The notes beneath the pieces were generated by a model, which saw nothing but the letters and a program-made list of their open reading frames with translations, had not been told where the DNA came from and ran no database searches. From positions 13,350,159 to 13,414,158 of the forward strand of contig OX393580.1 in NCBI GenBank assembly GCA_947652605.1: a stretch of 64,000 bases of DNA. The letters run 5' to 3'. Position numbers and translations under genes: made by a program. The stretch is from Elmis aenea. Taxonomy: Eukaryota; Arthropoda; Insecta; Coleoptera; Elmidae. This document shows positions 35,218 through 46,359 of the stretch, piece after piece; the stretch's first letter is position 1, and the number at the start of each line of letters is the position of its first letter.

Positions 35218-38108
35218 ATGCCTCAATTTCCTCCAGTACCTCCGGCTATTAAGCTAATAGCCCATTTTTTAAAAGTAGCAGAAGAACACGATGACCGCAA
35301 TGAAGTTGTTAGCTATTGGTGTAAGTTTATTATAAAAGGTGTCAAACTGTTTAGTTATAGTTAAGTTACAGGTCGAATGTATGCATGTCAAACTGCGATG
35401 AAGGCTGTAAGTGGCCCCAAACCACCAGAGGTAACAAAGTTACTGATTGCGATTATGGATTGGTTGGAACAATCTAAAAAAGAACATGCCGATCTGGATG
35501 GTATACACAATGAAACATGTGCTCAAGCACTAATAGAAGAGTATGCACTTCAGCTATTCTCTTATGCCGATGCACAAGACCAGGCAGCAAACTTTGGAAA
35601 GTAAGTTTTACAAACCTATTATCGTAGAACCTAAAATATTAATTCACTATATTCCATCAACTCTGGACTCATTTTAATTGACACCAGTTGCGAGTCACAC
35701 AGTTGTATATGTATAATTTTGAATCATTGATAATGAATGTGTGAAGTGTAACTATTTTATAAATAGATTGTAAGGTAAGGTGTCAATTTTTTTCTCCAAA
35801 GTTTCGAGGACACCAACCTAAGGTTAACAAAAACAAATTATTCTCAACTTATTTTCGTGAAAACCATGCAAAATTTAAATAAAGAGCGAAAAGTAAGAAC
35901 CCGGATATTGTTGCACATTTCAAAACTACCCCCCCCCCCACTCCAGTTTTCGTATCCATTAGCATAGTTACACTGTTACAATGTTGCCAGAGAATCAGAT
36001 TTGCATAATTTGGCAACAATGACAGTACCGTACCATAGTTCACATTATTATTATAAAAGTTAATGAGAAAATTATGAAAATTGGGGACAAGAATAATATG
36101 GGACTTGTCTTGTTTCGGGGATGAATGGTCACCTTATTGTAGGGCTATCAATTATAATTACAATATTTAAAGGTGACTCATGAATCTTAATTTACTATTA
36201 CACTTTACAAGTACAGCGGAAGCCAATTATAACACGAGTTCGTGGTGGGTATATCCAACCCACGTTATAACCGAATTGTTTAAAATAGTTATGTTTCATT
36301 GTAAACAATATATTTTAATTTATTATTTTATTATTCATTAAATATAAAATGAAAATAAACCCAGTTCACATATTATCAGAAAATACATCCAAGAACAAAA
36401 AAAAACTCGCATTCTGTCAGCGCAGATAGGTCACAAAAAATGTTGTACACAGGACAGAATACTTAACCCCTTGAACGTTACATTAAATTCCTGGGTTTAC
36501 GCATTCGACAATGTGGCGGCGGCAGAGGCTAACCTTTTTTTATGTTGCTTCTGTAATGAAGCTGTGAGTTGAAAAATACAACAATTAGGCTGTTCTCTAT
36601 CAGCTCCTCAAAAAAATTAAATTTTTTGTTACAAAAAACACACGCAAAAACCACGCCAACCCAACTTACCCAAATCTACCTGCATAAGATTTTTGGGTCA
36701 AGAAAAAAGAAGACTTTTGGCGTCGGTGACAAAGACCAACCTACTTTTTGTCTTTTTCCAACTTATAGCTTCAACACAGAATGCACGTTAAAAAAAAATC
36801 TGCCTACGCCGTCTTTATACTATCGCGTGCATAAAACTGGCTCTAACGCGCGATCAACCGAAGTTATCTGCTTTCGCGTGTACAAGGCCTCTAATCGTAC
36901 AGCACGGCACAAACGCGATAAAACCGCTCGAAAACAGTTCGTAGAACAAAATCAACGGTGCAAAAGCGGTAAAAATGCCCAAATTTAAATCGTAGAGCCT
37001 CGGCATTAGCGCGAAAAGAACGCCCGAACCCAGTTCGTAGAGCACAGTCAAGGGGTTAATAAATAATACGTCTAAAGAAAAAGTTTTTTATAAAAAACCC
37101 CCCTTAATTTTCAATGAGGTATCACCTGCCGAATTTTTCCGCATTTCTTACAAAACACCCTGTATATTAATAGGTTTCAATTTTGTAAAATTATACAGTT
37201 ACAATGCTTTTAAATATATACTGTAAAGGAAACATAAACTTATTAAAATATGTACATGTAGGTACTTAAAAACTGTTGTAAACCAAACGATTAATACAAA
37301 ATTTTAAGTTGGTAAATTTAGCTGGTAAATTTAATGAATCATTGTAATGCTAATTACGGATAAGTTGATAAACAGCTTTACTAGAATTATAATCCGTAAT
37401 TGGTAATGAGCAATTTTTTAAAAACATAATTTCATTAGATGTTTCATAGTTATTGTTATACTTAACACGTTGCTATCAGAACTTTTATATTTATAATTTT
37501 GCATATTTTTTTTGTATTTTAGAAATGTAGTTAAGGCATTTTATACTGCCGGCATATTGATGGACATTTTACAACAGTTTGGTCAGCTAAGTGAAGATAT
37601 TCTTGAAAAAAGGAAGTATGCTAAATGGAAGGCCGCTTATATTCACAATTGCCTTAAGTGTGGAGAACAACCTATACCAGGACCTCCAAGGGAAGAAGAT
37701 GACAATTTAATACCAAAAGATGATGAACCAGATGTAGATGCGATCGTTCCACCTAACCCAACAGTAACATTTGAAGATACTCCAGCAGCAAAACCTGTTG
37801 ATCCTGTATTTCCAACAATAAATGCCAACATTCCACCCAGTGACCCAACACCTGGTCCTTTCACTTTACCAGAATTACCGTCTGTACCTAGTACTCCATC
37901 TACTTTACCAGTTTTTCCCTCTGTTGCACCTTCAGCCAATCCACCATCTACTAGTGCCTCAACAGCACACTTAAATGCTGAAAAACTTGCTAAAGCTCAA
38001 AAATATTGTAAATGGGCAGAATCGGCTTTAAATTATGAAGATGTCAAAAATGCAGTGGATAACCTACAAAAAGCCTTACATTTATTACAGTTTGGTAAAG
38101 AATTGTAA
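35218..38108 (+). CDS. VTA1: VTA1/LIP5, Vps4 cofactor in multivesicular body sorting
   Basis: Three exons, 35,218-35,320, 35,372-35,600 and 37,523-38,108, splice in frame (phases 1 and 2) with GTAAGT donors, giving 305 residues, the usual length of animal VTA1. The N-terminal part carries the tandem MIT-like helices (AIKLIAHFLKVAEEHDDRNE, SYWCRMYACQTAMK across intron 1, then FGKNVVKAFYTAGILMD across intron 2, and KYAKWKAAYIHNCLK). A Pro-rich linker spans about residues 165-255. The last ~45 residues (AQKYCKWAESALNYEDVKNA) form the VSL dimerisation domain that binds and stimulates the AAA ATPase Vps4. By family knowledge it helps recycle ESCRT-III on endosomes. The start ATG was chosen because PQFPPVPPAIK aligns with the family N-terminus. 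All parts look intact. Confidence 0.96.
35773..36137. mobile_element. MITE-like element in VTA1 intron 2
   Basis: Left end AAGGTGTCAATTTTTTTC and right end AATGGTCACCTT are roughly inverted, and ATTGT stands just outside each. The left part shares CCAAAGTTTCGAGGACACC with 18,190-18,230. The tips recall the hAT at 46,360 (AAGGTGACC). The class is uncertain because no clean 8-bp duplication is seen. A run of eleven or so C lies at 35,930. Confidence 0.45.
36467..37055. mobile_element. piggyBac-like MITE in VTA1 intron 2
   Basis: TTAA flanks both ends (36,463-36,466; 37,056-37,059), next to inverted tips CCCCTTGA and TCAAGGGG. TTAA duplication and CCC-starting tips are the mark of piggyBac. The 589-bp body is more GC-rich than its surroundings, and near the right end repeats GTTCGTAGA words. 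The plus frame at 36,569-36,988 has no recognisable transposase, so it is non-autonomous. Confidence 0.75.
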
Positions 38109-38359
38109 GTTATATGCCTTGTTGTTAATCCATTAAACACATAAGCATATTGTTTTTTTTATTGTAAATATGTTTCATTTTGTTACTGTATACTAATGTA
38201 AAAATGCATTATATTTTGTTTTAGGAAGATACGTATAAGATTTTTTTTAGCTTTGCAGTACTAGCAATGTATGAATTAACATATTTTCATTTTTATATAA
38301 GGCAATTAATCTGACTAATATTTAAGAAATGTATTTGTTTTAAGTAAGCTTAATTATTT

Positions 38360-38375
38360 TAATAATAAATTATTA
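38360..38375 (+). terminator. Possible VTA1 polyadenylation signal
   Basis: An AATAAA hexamer lies at about 38,364 in TTTAATAATAAATTATT, some 255 bases after the stop codon. Position and hexamer fit, but other A/T-rich hexamers nearby make this tentative. Confidence 0.4.
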
Positions 38376-38667
38376 TTCCTGATGAAGCACTTTTTTTAAG
38401 AACACCTGTTCAGGCCGTAGTTTTTTTTTTTTTATTTAATTATGCATAATTTTATATTTGTATAAAACACCACTTTCAAATAAAAAACAATTTATTGACA
38501 ATAATTAAACGAAACTGATGTTTATGGAATACGATTACAAACAAGCTAAATATTTAATGTAACTTATAACAATATATTAATTTACAACTCGCAAAATAAC
38601 GTGATGTTGCGAAAAACATTTCATAAATTAAAATATACATTTAAAAAAAAATACATATTTAAACTAA

Positions 38668-38885
38668 TGGCTGTATTATACTACACAATTTCTTGTACAA
38701 TTTGCTGTCAAAAAATTTTATACTAGATTGTACAGCTGTTGCCAACTTACAATGTCGTAAATTGACATACGCGAAGTGTCAGTTTACGACCTAAGACGTG
38801 TTGTAACTTGGCAACAGCTGTACAATCTAGTATAAAAATTTTTGACAGCAAATTGTACAAGAAATTGTGTAATGTAATACAGCCA
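38668..38885. mobile_element. Palindromic MITE (218 bp), TAA-flanked
   Basis: Tips TGGCTGTATTA and TAATACAGCCA are exact complements and the arms continue almost perfectly (GTACAATTTGCTGTCAAAAA, then AGATTGTACAGCTGTTGCCA) to a loop near 38,775. TAA occurs on both sides (38,665-38,667; 38,886-38,888), suggesting the PIF/Harbinger group. It sits downstream of VTA1. Confidence 0.8.
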
Positions 38886-38922
38886 TAATAAAGGCAAATA
38901 CTAAATAATTTTTTACTAAGTA

Positions 38923-40119
38923 GAGGGTAGGCAAATTTCGATGTTTTAATAGGGAATCTTGGTAACTATAAGAGGTATCAAAAAACGGACCTTTCATCCT
39001 CGATCTCTTTTTTCGAGAAAAAGTTAATGGTGAAAAATAAAATTGGTTATCGTCTTTTGTTTTCGAGTTATCGCCGATAACTTTTCGGTTTATGACCATA
39101 TCTCACTTGTTTATGAAAATATACAAAAATAATTTTAGGCACTTTTTTTATGAGAATGCAGTGGCGTAGACAATTTTTCAAAAAAAAAGTCCAAATTCGA
39201 GTTGTGACATAAAGTTGTATTTTTTTAAATGGAACCCATAGTTGACTATGACTTATTTAAATTCCTTATTTTTTTGTCATTCCAAATATATAAGGGTTGA
39301 TGTAGTTATTTTCAATAATATGTAAGTTGTGAAAAAAAAAATATTCTAAACAAAATTATAGTAGGTTGTGAAAACAAAAACAAAACAAGGTGTAAAACCT
39401 TTTAAAACTCACTTGATACAAGTTACGAAGGTTTTGTAATTTGTTGTTCTGATAAATATTTGAGCATAAGATAAACTACGTTACTGCAGATTCCGACTTT
39501 ATCGTTGTTTTCTTAGTTTCATATATTTATAATGTTTATCACAACAACAAATTACAAAACCTTCGTAACTTGTACCAAATGAGTTTTAAAAGGTTTTACA
39601 TCTTGTTTTGTTTTTGTTCTCTACTCACTGTATGGTAGAAAAGGAACGGATAAATATAATAATATTGTTTTTGTTTTCACAGCCTACTATAGTTTTGTTT
39701 AAAAAAAAATCCAAGAAACCTTCGTAACTTGCGTATTATTGAAAATAACTACATCAACCCTTATATATTAGGAATGACAAAAAAATAAGGAATTTAAATA
39801 AGTCATAGCCAACTATTTAAAAAAAATACAACTTTGTCAACTCGAATTTCGTTTTTTTTTTTGAAAAATTGTCTACGCCACTGGATTCTTATCAAAAAAG
39901 TTTTTGTTTATTTTCGTAAACGTGAGATATGGTCATAAAACGAAAAGTCGAAAAATCAAGTTATTGGTGATAAGTCGAAAACAAAAGACGATAACCAGTT
40001 TTAGTTTCCACCATTAACTTTTTCTCAAAAAAAAAAAATCGAGGGTGCGCAGTCCGTTTTTTGATACGTCTTATAGTTACCGAGATTCCCTATTAAAACA
40101 TCGAAATTTGCCTACCCTG
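38923..40119. mobile_element. Foldback element, 1.2 kb, TA-flanked
   Basis: Left tip GAGGGTAGGCAAATTTCGAT and right tip ATCGAAATTTGCCTACCCTG pair save for the first base; TA lies outside. The arms contain CCAAATATATAAGGGTTGAT and GTAGGTTGTGAAAACAAAAA, also found in the 22,041 and 54,820 elements, so the middles are shared while the tips differ. A CAGTGGCGTAGACAATTTTT piece occurs in each arm at about 39,160 and its complement near 39,870. Confidence 0.85.
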
Positions 40120-41210
40120 TACATAAAAGATTTTACTGCCTTCATTGTTTTCTTGTTTAATATGCTGAACATGGATGACAATGTGCCAAAGCAGTATAAT
40201 ATCCACCATGCTCTACCCCAATGACCTAATTTTAAAGTTGAACTTAATTCTATCTACCCTTAATATCTATACAATGCCAATGTGCAATCTAAATAAACCT
40301 AAATTGTAAGTAACAAAAATTAAAATATTCGAAGTTCCTTTCAATCGGACAAGAAGCAAGAAAAAAATGTCACCCTAAACATAAATATATTACCAATTAA
40401 TTTAGGAATCACTTAAATTTAAAATCCCTATTTAAAGGATATGATAAATTAAACAATTAGTATGAAGATTTAAAAATAAGTACTTTAAACACATTTATGT
40501 TAGAGAATTTGACAATTACGATTCACTCAAATAACGATTACGTTAAAATTAATAACATTAATATGCACTTAACCAACATTACAAGTAAAAGAGGAATAAT
40601 TAATTAATTGGGAATTGTACTAAAAACATTAACTGGTAACTTGAATGCCCAAGATGATGAAAGTATTATTAAAATTTTAAATCGCCAGTGCAAACATATC
40701 AACAAAAAAATCTAACAACTAAATATGCAATACACTGGCAATCATCCAATCATAAAAAGATTTAATGCTACAATAAAAAATATACAGCACAACGAATAAG
40801 TTTTAACATCAAGATTTTTGCAATTAAATGAAATTGCACTTTGAAAAGACATATTGTATTTGCAAAATATATTTACAATCAATTAATAATACTTTGTAAT
40901 GCAATTTTAAATATTCTACAAGTGTTTGAGGGAAAAAATCATTAAAAATCAGCTAATAATTAGATTTTAAAAGGGTAAAAAAGCGTAAATTTCAAATTTG
41001 TTTTGGACATTGTATCTTATCGCCATAATTCCCAAATTTGTACAAATTTCCGTTGGTTAGTAAAAAAATCACCCCTTGGTCTTCAAATCACCGTCGGGAT
41101 AAGTGACACAAAAGTCATTGCATGGAAATAAAACCTAGATCATTCGACACGGAAAAATCACACGATTACAACGGTGTATACATATAACTCAATTCTTCAA
41201 AAATTGTCAG
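40120..41210. other. Intergenic; no gene recognised
   Basis: AT-rich sequence between the foldback element and the 3' end of the zinc-finger array. It must contain the 3' UTR of that minus-strand gene, but no distinct signal is seen. Confidence 0.5.
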
Positions 41211-42005
41211 TTATCCTATTTTGCCTTTCAACCGTCGATATGACTTTTCACCAGTGTGTGTTCTCATATGAATCCGTAAACTGTTCGTGCGGCTAAAATA
41301 TTTCTGACAAACATTACATTGATATGATTTTTCACCAGTGTGTGTTCTCATATGAACATTTAAATGACCACTTTGTTTAAAACATTTTTGACAAACATCA
41401 CATTTATATGATTTTTCACCAGTGTGTGTTCTCATATGAATCCGTAAACTGTTCGTGCGGCTAAAACATTTTTGACAAACATCACATTTATATGATTTTT
41501 CACCAGTGTGTGTTCTCATATGAACCAATAAACAGTTCCTGCGGCTAAAACATTTCTGACAAACATCACATTTACATGATTTTTCACCAGTGTGTGTTTT
41601 CATATGAACATTTAAATTACTACTTTGTATAAAAGATTTCTGACAAACATCACATTTATATGATTTTTCACCAGTGTGTGTTCTCATATGAACCAATAAA
41701 CAGTTCCTGCAGCTAAAACATTTCTGACAAACATCACATTTATATGATTTTTCACCAGTGTGTGTTCTCATATGAACCAGTAAACAGTTCCTGCGGCTAC
41801 AACATTTCTGACAAACATCACATTTATATGATTTTTCACCAGTGTGTGTTCTCATATGATCCCGTAAACTGGCACTGTAGCTAAAACATTTCTGACAAAC
41901 ATCACATTGATATGATATTTCACCAGTGTGTGTTCTCATATGAACCCGTAAATAGTTACTGTAGCTAAACCATTTCTGACAAATCACATTTATATGGTTT
42001 TTCAC
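41211..42005 (-). pseudogene. C2H2 zinc-finger array, downstream of frameshift (9 fingers)
   Basis: In the frame entered after the 2-base loss near 41,980-41,987, the second half of finger 13 (CQKWFSYSNYLRVH) and eight further complete fingers follow with HTGEKSYKCDVCQK linkers, to a stop at 41,211 after a last degenerate SYRRLKGKIG. The fingers are so alike that selection on them cannot be old. Finger 15 has Cys in place of the core Phe (CQKCCSRRN). Together with the upstream frame the array would have about 21 fingers. Whether this part is ever translated depends on whether the indel is real. Confidence 0.75.
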
Positions 42006-43506
42006 CAGTGTGTGTTCTCATATGAACCCGTAAACCGTTTGTGCGGCTAAAAGATTTCTGACAAACATCACATTGATATGACTTTTCACCAGTGTGTGTT
42101 CTCATATGAACATTTAAATTACTACTTTGTATAAAAGATTTCTGACAAACATCACATTTATATGATTTTTCACCAGTGTGTGTTCTCAGATGAACCTGTA
42201 AACTGTCCTTGCGGCTAAAATATTTCTGACAAACATCACATTTATATGCTTTTTCACCAGTGTGTGTTTTCATATGAACAGTTAAATGACCACTTTGTTT
42301 AAAATATTTCTGACAAACATTACATTGATATGATTTTTCACCAGTGTGTGTTTTCATATGAACCCGTAAACTATCCCTGCGTCTAAAATATTTCTGACAA
42401 ACATCACATTTATATGATTTTTCGCCAGTGTGTGTTCTCATATGAAACCGTAAACTCCTCCTGCTGCTAAAAGATTTCTGACAAACATCACATTTATATG
42501 ATTTTTCACCAGTGTGTGTTCTCATATGAACCAGTAAACTGTACCTGCGGCTAAAAGATTTCTGACAAACATTACATTTACATGGTTTTTCACCAGTGTG
42601 TGTTTTCATATGAACATTTAAATGACCACTTTGTTTAAAAGATTTCTGACAAACATCACATTGATATGATTTTTCACCAGTGTGTGTTCTCATATGAACA
42701 TTTAAATTACTACTTTGTATAAAAGATTTCTGACAAACATCACATTTATATGATTTTTCACCAGTGTGTGTTCTCAGATGAACCTGTAAACTGTCCTTGC
42801 GGCTAAAATATTTCTGACAAACATCACATTTATATGCTTTTTCACCAGTGTGTGTTTTCATATGAACAGTTAAATGACCACTTTGTTTAAAATATTTCTG
42901 ACAAACATCACATTTATATGAGTTTTCACCAGTGTGTGATCTTACATGAGTATTTAGGTTTGACTTAAAGTTAAAATGTTTACCACAAATTGTACAAGTA
43001 AATATTTTATCCATATTTTTGTTTCCCTCCATTCTCAGCTTCCCGTTCAAATCTTTAACTTCATGGAAATGTTTATTGCCACTTTTTGTCGCTATAATTT
43101 CACTTGTTTGTGGCAAACCCAAATTGCATGCTGCTGCTCCTGAGTTTGATACATCTGACACGATATTGAGGTCATTAATATCATTTATAATTAATATTCC
43201 GTGTTCTAGTATAGAATCCAATTTAGTTAAGTATTTTCTTTCTGCACTTTCATCAATCATAGCTGTTGCTTTATTATCTCTCTTCTTATTGTTATCAGCA
43301 TCCATAATAAATTTATTTGAAAAGTTCTGTAGATAGTCATGAGATTCTAACGGTTCTTCTTTTATTTCTATTTTTTCAATCTCATCTACACTTTTCAGTT
43401 CTGTTTTTAAAAATCCTTTTAGTTGAAAAATATTACAACTGGAATGTGCATACTCGTGGTTTATTAAATTAATTTGTAAATTGCATTCTCTTAGCTCCGA
43501 CTTCAT
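41965..43506 (-). CDS. C2H2 zinc-finger protein, upstream frame (12 fingers)
   Basis: Minus-strand frame open from 43,530; I place the start at 43,506 (MKSELRECNLQ), though the earlier ATG at 43,530 is possible. The first ~150 residues are not a known domain; they include IKEEPLE, a SUMO/repression-type motif common in insect zinc-finger factors. Then come twelve intact C2H2 fingers joined by HTGEK linkers, starting CTICGKHFNFKSNLNTHVRSH. Fingers 2-4 (KQSGHLTVH, SRKDSLQVH, IQSSNLNVH) recur almost unchanged as fingers 9-11, a 7-finger duplication. The frame ends within finger 13, where TGTGAT is followed directly by TTGTCAG: two bases are missing compared with sister fingers. The protein is presumably a nuclear DNA-binding factor, and either truncated or broken by a sequencing or assembly error. 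Confidence 0.8.
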   Translation of the reverse strand: MKSELRECNLQINLINHEYAHSSCNIFQLKGFLKTELKSVDEIEKIEIKEEPLESHDYLQNFSNKFIMDADNNKKRDNKATAMIDESAERKYLTKLDSILEHGILIINDINDLNIVSDVSNSGAAACNLGLPQTSEIIATKSGNKHFHEVKDLNGKLRMEGNKNMDKIFTCTICGKHFNFKSNLNTHVRSHTGENSYKCDVCQKYFKQSGHLTVHMKTHTGEKAYKCDVCQKYFSRKDSLQVHLRTHTGEKSYKCDVCQKSFIQSSNLNVHMRTHTGEKSYQCDVCQKSFKQSGHLNVHMKTHTGEKPCKCNVCQKSFSRRYSLLVHMRTHTGEKSYKCDVCQKSFSSRRSLRFHMRTHTGEKSYKCDVCQKYFRRRDSLRVHMKTHTGEKSYQCNVCQKYFKQSGHLTVHMKTHTGEKAYKCDVCQKYFSRKDSLQVHLRTHTGEKSYKCDVCQKSFIQSSNLNVHMRTHTGEKSYQCDVCQKSFSRTNGLRVHMRTHTGEKPYKCDLSEMV

Positions 43507-43637
43507 TGTGTTCTCTTTTATTACACACACTTTCTGTTGTATTGGTTCTTCATTGTTATAAACTAAAATTAACTAGAAATTATGGGATTCATTTCTTATT
43601 ATTTTTGTTTTACACGTTAACTGTCCAAGCACTTTTC

Positions 43638-43729
43638 GGTAAACTTCAGATGGTGTACACTGTCATGGCGGCTTGGTAGATCAAGTGTACCTCGGATATT
43701 TTCGTGTCGATTATGAGTGTTAGGTTCAC
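43638..43729. repeat. 92-bp sequence also present inverted at 48.4 kb
   Basis: From GGTAAACTTCAGATGGTGTA through TGTCATGGCGGCTTGGTAGA to GTGTTAGGTTCAC it matches the complement of 48,388-48,479 at about nine of ten positions. It lies ~130 bases upstream of the zinc-finger start. It contains GCCGCCATGACA on its minus strand, a YY1/Pho-like word. Confidence 0.8.
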
Positions 43730-44089
43730 AAAACATCAAATGAGAAACCGGTTTAAGGTTGGTGAAAGCCTTTTTAATGAAAATAACCCAGAACCTTTAT
43801 TTTCATTAGTTATTTAAAAAAAAAAAAACGCTTTAACTAACCTTTAACCTGACCTGTTACTGACCAAATGTTTCGTACGTCACACCAAAAGTAGGTAGCA
43901 CAGAACACTATAGAACTGCGACTCTCAAAGAGGGGATAAAACACTGTTTGTAAGGCCATCTACTGTCGTGTCAGAGGACTACTAGTAAAAACTTATTTTA
44001 ATAAACAATAGAGGGCAATCATAACAGTATTGCTTTTATAAATTTCAAATTTATATTAGAAATTTTAATTACAAATGAAACAAGCAAAT
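43730..44089. other. No gene; upstream of zinc-finger gene
   Basis: Includes a fragment shared with 8,121-8,180 (AACTAACCTTTAACCTGAC) and the words CCATCTACTGTCGTGTCAGA near 43,950, loosely like 48,298-48,337. No coding signal. Confidence 0.45.
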
Positions 44090-44333
44090 AATTCAAACAA
44101 ATATATTTGACAAAAATTATACAATACATTCAATATTCAATTATTGATGAAGATACAAAAGTATGTTCAATAATAAATTATTGTAATACTATGTTTTGTA
44201 TGTTTATCAATTTCAAGAAAATAAATATTTAGCATTGTAAAGTATTTGTTTTTGAAAAATATTAACAGTTGATAAAACATACATACAAGAGTCGAAATTC
44301 TCGTTTAGAAGTATTCTCCTTTGTAAGATGATT

Positions 44334-45265
44334 TGTTACGGTCAATTCTTGATTTTAAGCAATGCAAGTGCCTGTTAGGTGGACTTTCCACGTAACACGT
44401 CGAGTTTCGGTTGTTTTCGGGGACGGCCGTTCTTCGGTGCGCCGTTAAGTGGTTTTTGGGAGAATTTGGCAGACGGTCAACTGGGTGTGGACAAGGAACG
44501 ATCGAGTATTCGACCTTGCAGTTTTTTGATTGGTAAAGGTACCCGAAATTGTGGGATTTTCTCGATAAAAGTTTCCGTTTGGATAAAAGTTGTTGTTGGG
44601 AATACCGGGAAAACAACTAACGGAGTCAAACTCTGGATTTAAGTGTCCGACACCCAAGGCCATATTTCAAGGCCATATTTCTAGGCCACGTGTCTCCTAT
44701 ACCCCGATCCTTTAATCGGGTGTACATATTATGTGTACGTGTTAATGATCAAGTCCTACTGTTTGTCCCGTTCTTTGTCGGGGAGTCCATTGGTCGTTGG
44801 AAGCAGGACTACAGTCCATTGGAGGGCCCACGTCCCATCTCAGGGCCTAGAACAATTTAATTTATAGTCGGCGGCAGGGACCGCAAGTACCTGATATATT
44901 ACTTTATTTTATTTGGTCTTGGACCTTCCGGTAAGTGACCGTTTGTGCGAAAGTGGCGTGTATGTTGCATGGTTGGGTAACGGTCCCTTACAGGGCGTAT
45001 TTACCTACGCAAAGAGTTTATTTTTGGTAGTGAAGAATTTATGCTTGCGGCCTCCGAGCCGATACACTAATCGACATTAGTTTGTACATATTTTTATCCT
45101 AATAATTATACTGGTTTCGTGCCACACTAATCGGCATTAGATTGTACATATTTTTATTTCCTGATAATTATACTGGTTTTGTGTCACGTCTGTGTATTTG
45201 TCTTTGTGTGAAATTGCACCCTTCAGGTGAACCCATCATCCTCTTTATTAAAGATTCACGTAACA
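44334..45265. mobile_element. Solo LTR (932 bp) of an LTR retrotransposon
   Basis: Begins TGTTACG and ends CGTAACA, a perfect 7-base inverted terminal pair with TG...CA. GATT flanks it on both sides (44,330-44,333 and 45,266-45,269). The neighbouring tandem unit supplies the empty site: TTGTAAGATATTTATCAAG corresponds to TTGTAAGAT-GATT-ATCAAG after removal. GC content is clearly higher than in the surroundings. There is no second LTR or internal coding region, so it most likely arose by LTR-LTR recombination. The superfamily (Gypsy, BEL/Pao) cannot be told from the ends alone. The open frames inside are spurious. Confidence 0.92.
45066..45187. repeat. 62-bp direct duplication inside the LTR
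   Basis: CACACTAATCG(A/G)CATTAG, TTGTACATATTTTTAT and ATAATTATACTGGTTT occur twice in tandem with small differences (about 45,066-45,122 and 45,123-45,187). Such duplications near the transcription start or polyadenylation region are common in LTRs; I infer no function. Confidence 0.8.
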
Positions 45266-46359
45266 GATTATCAAGTTGTATAATATTAACAGTAAACAAG
45301 AGATCTATGTTATGCAAATAATTATCGAATACAAAATTTTAACACAGGTACTTAAAATATCATACAATTGTTGATCACGATACAAAAGTATGTACAATAA
45401 TAAATTATTGTAATACTTTGTTTTGTAATTTATCAATTTAAAGAAAGTAAATATTTAGCATTGTAAAGTATTTGTTTTTTAAAAATATTAACAATTGATA
45501 AAACATAACATGAGTCGAAATACTCGTTTAGAAGTATTCTCCTTTGTAAGATATTTATCAAGTTTTACGATATTAACAGCAAACAAGATATCTACGTTAT
45601 GCAAATAATTACCGAATACAAAATATGAACACAGTTACATTAAAATATCATACAATTAATTAATTAATTGATCAAGATACAAAAGTATGTACGATAATAA
45701 ATTATTGTAATACTTTGTTTTGTGTATTTGTCAATTTTAAGAAAGTAGAATATTTTGCTGGCCGTGACAATATATTTCTCAAAGTTTGTACCCTCTTAGA
45801 CTATGTTTGTAAAGAGACAAAGCCAATATCTTATCGTTGAAAGAGTATCTTCTACCTCTAGCTCGTTTGGTTTGAGATCTTACTTGGGAAAGAAGAAACT
45901 GATAAGTAGTAGGATTAACTTTCGACTCAATCTCTTGGTAACTTGACGCTGATGCCAGGTTCTCTGTCAATTTTAGCCTCCTTCTGGTTCATGAAACATT
46001 TCGCAGCAATGCGGCAGCTCGATCGATGTTTAAGATACTGAGCTTTGTTTATAAAGCACCTTTGCTTTAGGCGTCAAATCCACTAGACGAGTCAAACGCA
46101 CAGATCTCAGCAATTTTTGGTGATCTAAAATAAAATTTAAAGTACATATTAATATAACTGTATTGTAATTGTTCGTATAATGTATAATGAGGGTGTGCAA
46201 TATGTTGCAACCAAATATCACAAATTGCTCGCTCCTTCAGTGGAAATGTATGCCTAAAACATATTAATACTTAATTAAGAAATTACAGCAATGATGTGTA
46301 ATGTAAATAGAATGACACTGTACATTTATATACATTGCAAAAAAAATATTCATTAATAA

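Larger units (their letters stand above)
44090..45755. repeat. Tandem repeat of ~290 bp, about 2.7 copies, split by a solo LTR
   Basis: The words GATACAAAAGTATGT (44,152; 45,379; 45,676), AATAATAAATTATTGTAATACT and GTATTCTCCTTTGTAAGAT (44,311; 45,534) mark the copies. Removing the 932-bp LTR and one GATT gives steps of about 287-297 bases. The units are diverged but clearly collinear. No coding frame is conserved. Confidence 0.9.

Noticed and set aside
36569..36988. 139-codon plus frame in VTA1 intron 2
   Set aside because: Fully inside the piggyBac-like MITE, no transposase motifs, composition set by the repeat.
37643..37939. Minus-strand frame of 98 codons
   Set aside because: Antisense of the Pro-rich linker of VTA1 exon 3; Gly-rich composition follows from CCN codons.
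44305..44663. Three overlapping open frames of 70-100 codons
   Set aside because: All lie within the solo LTR and start or stop at random relative to its borders; no family resemblance.
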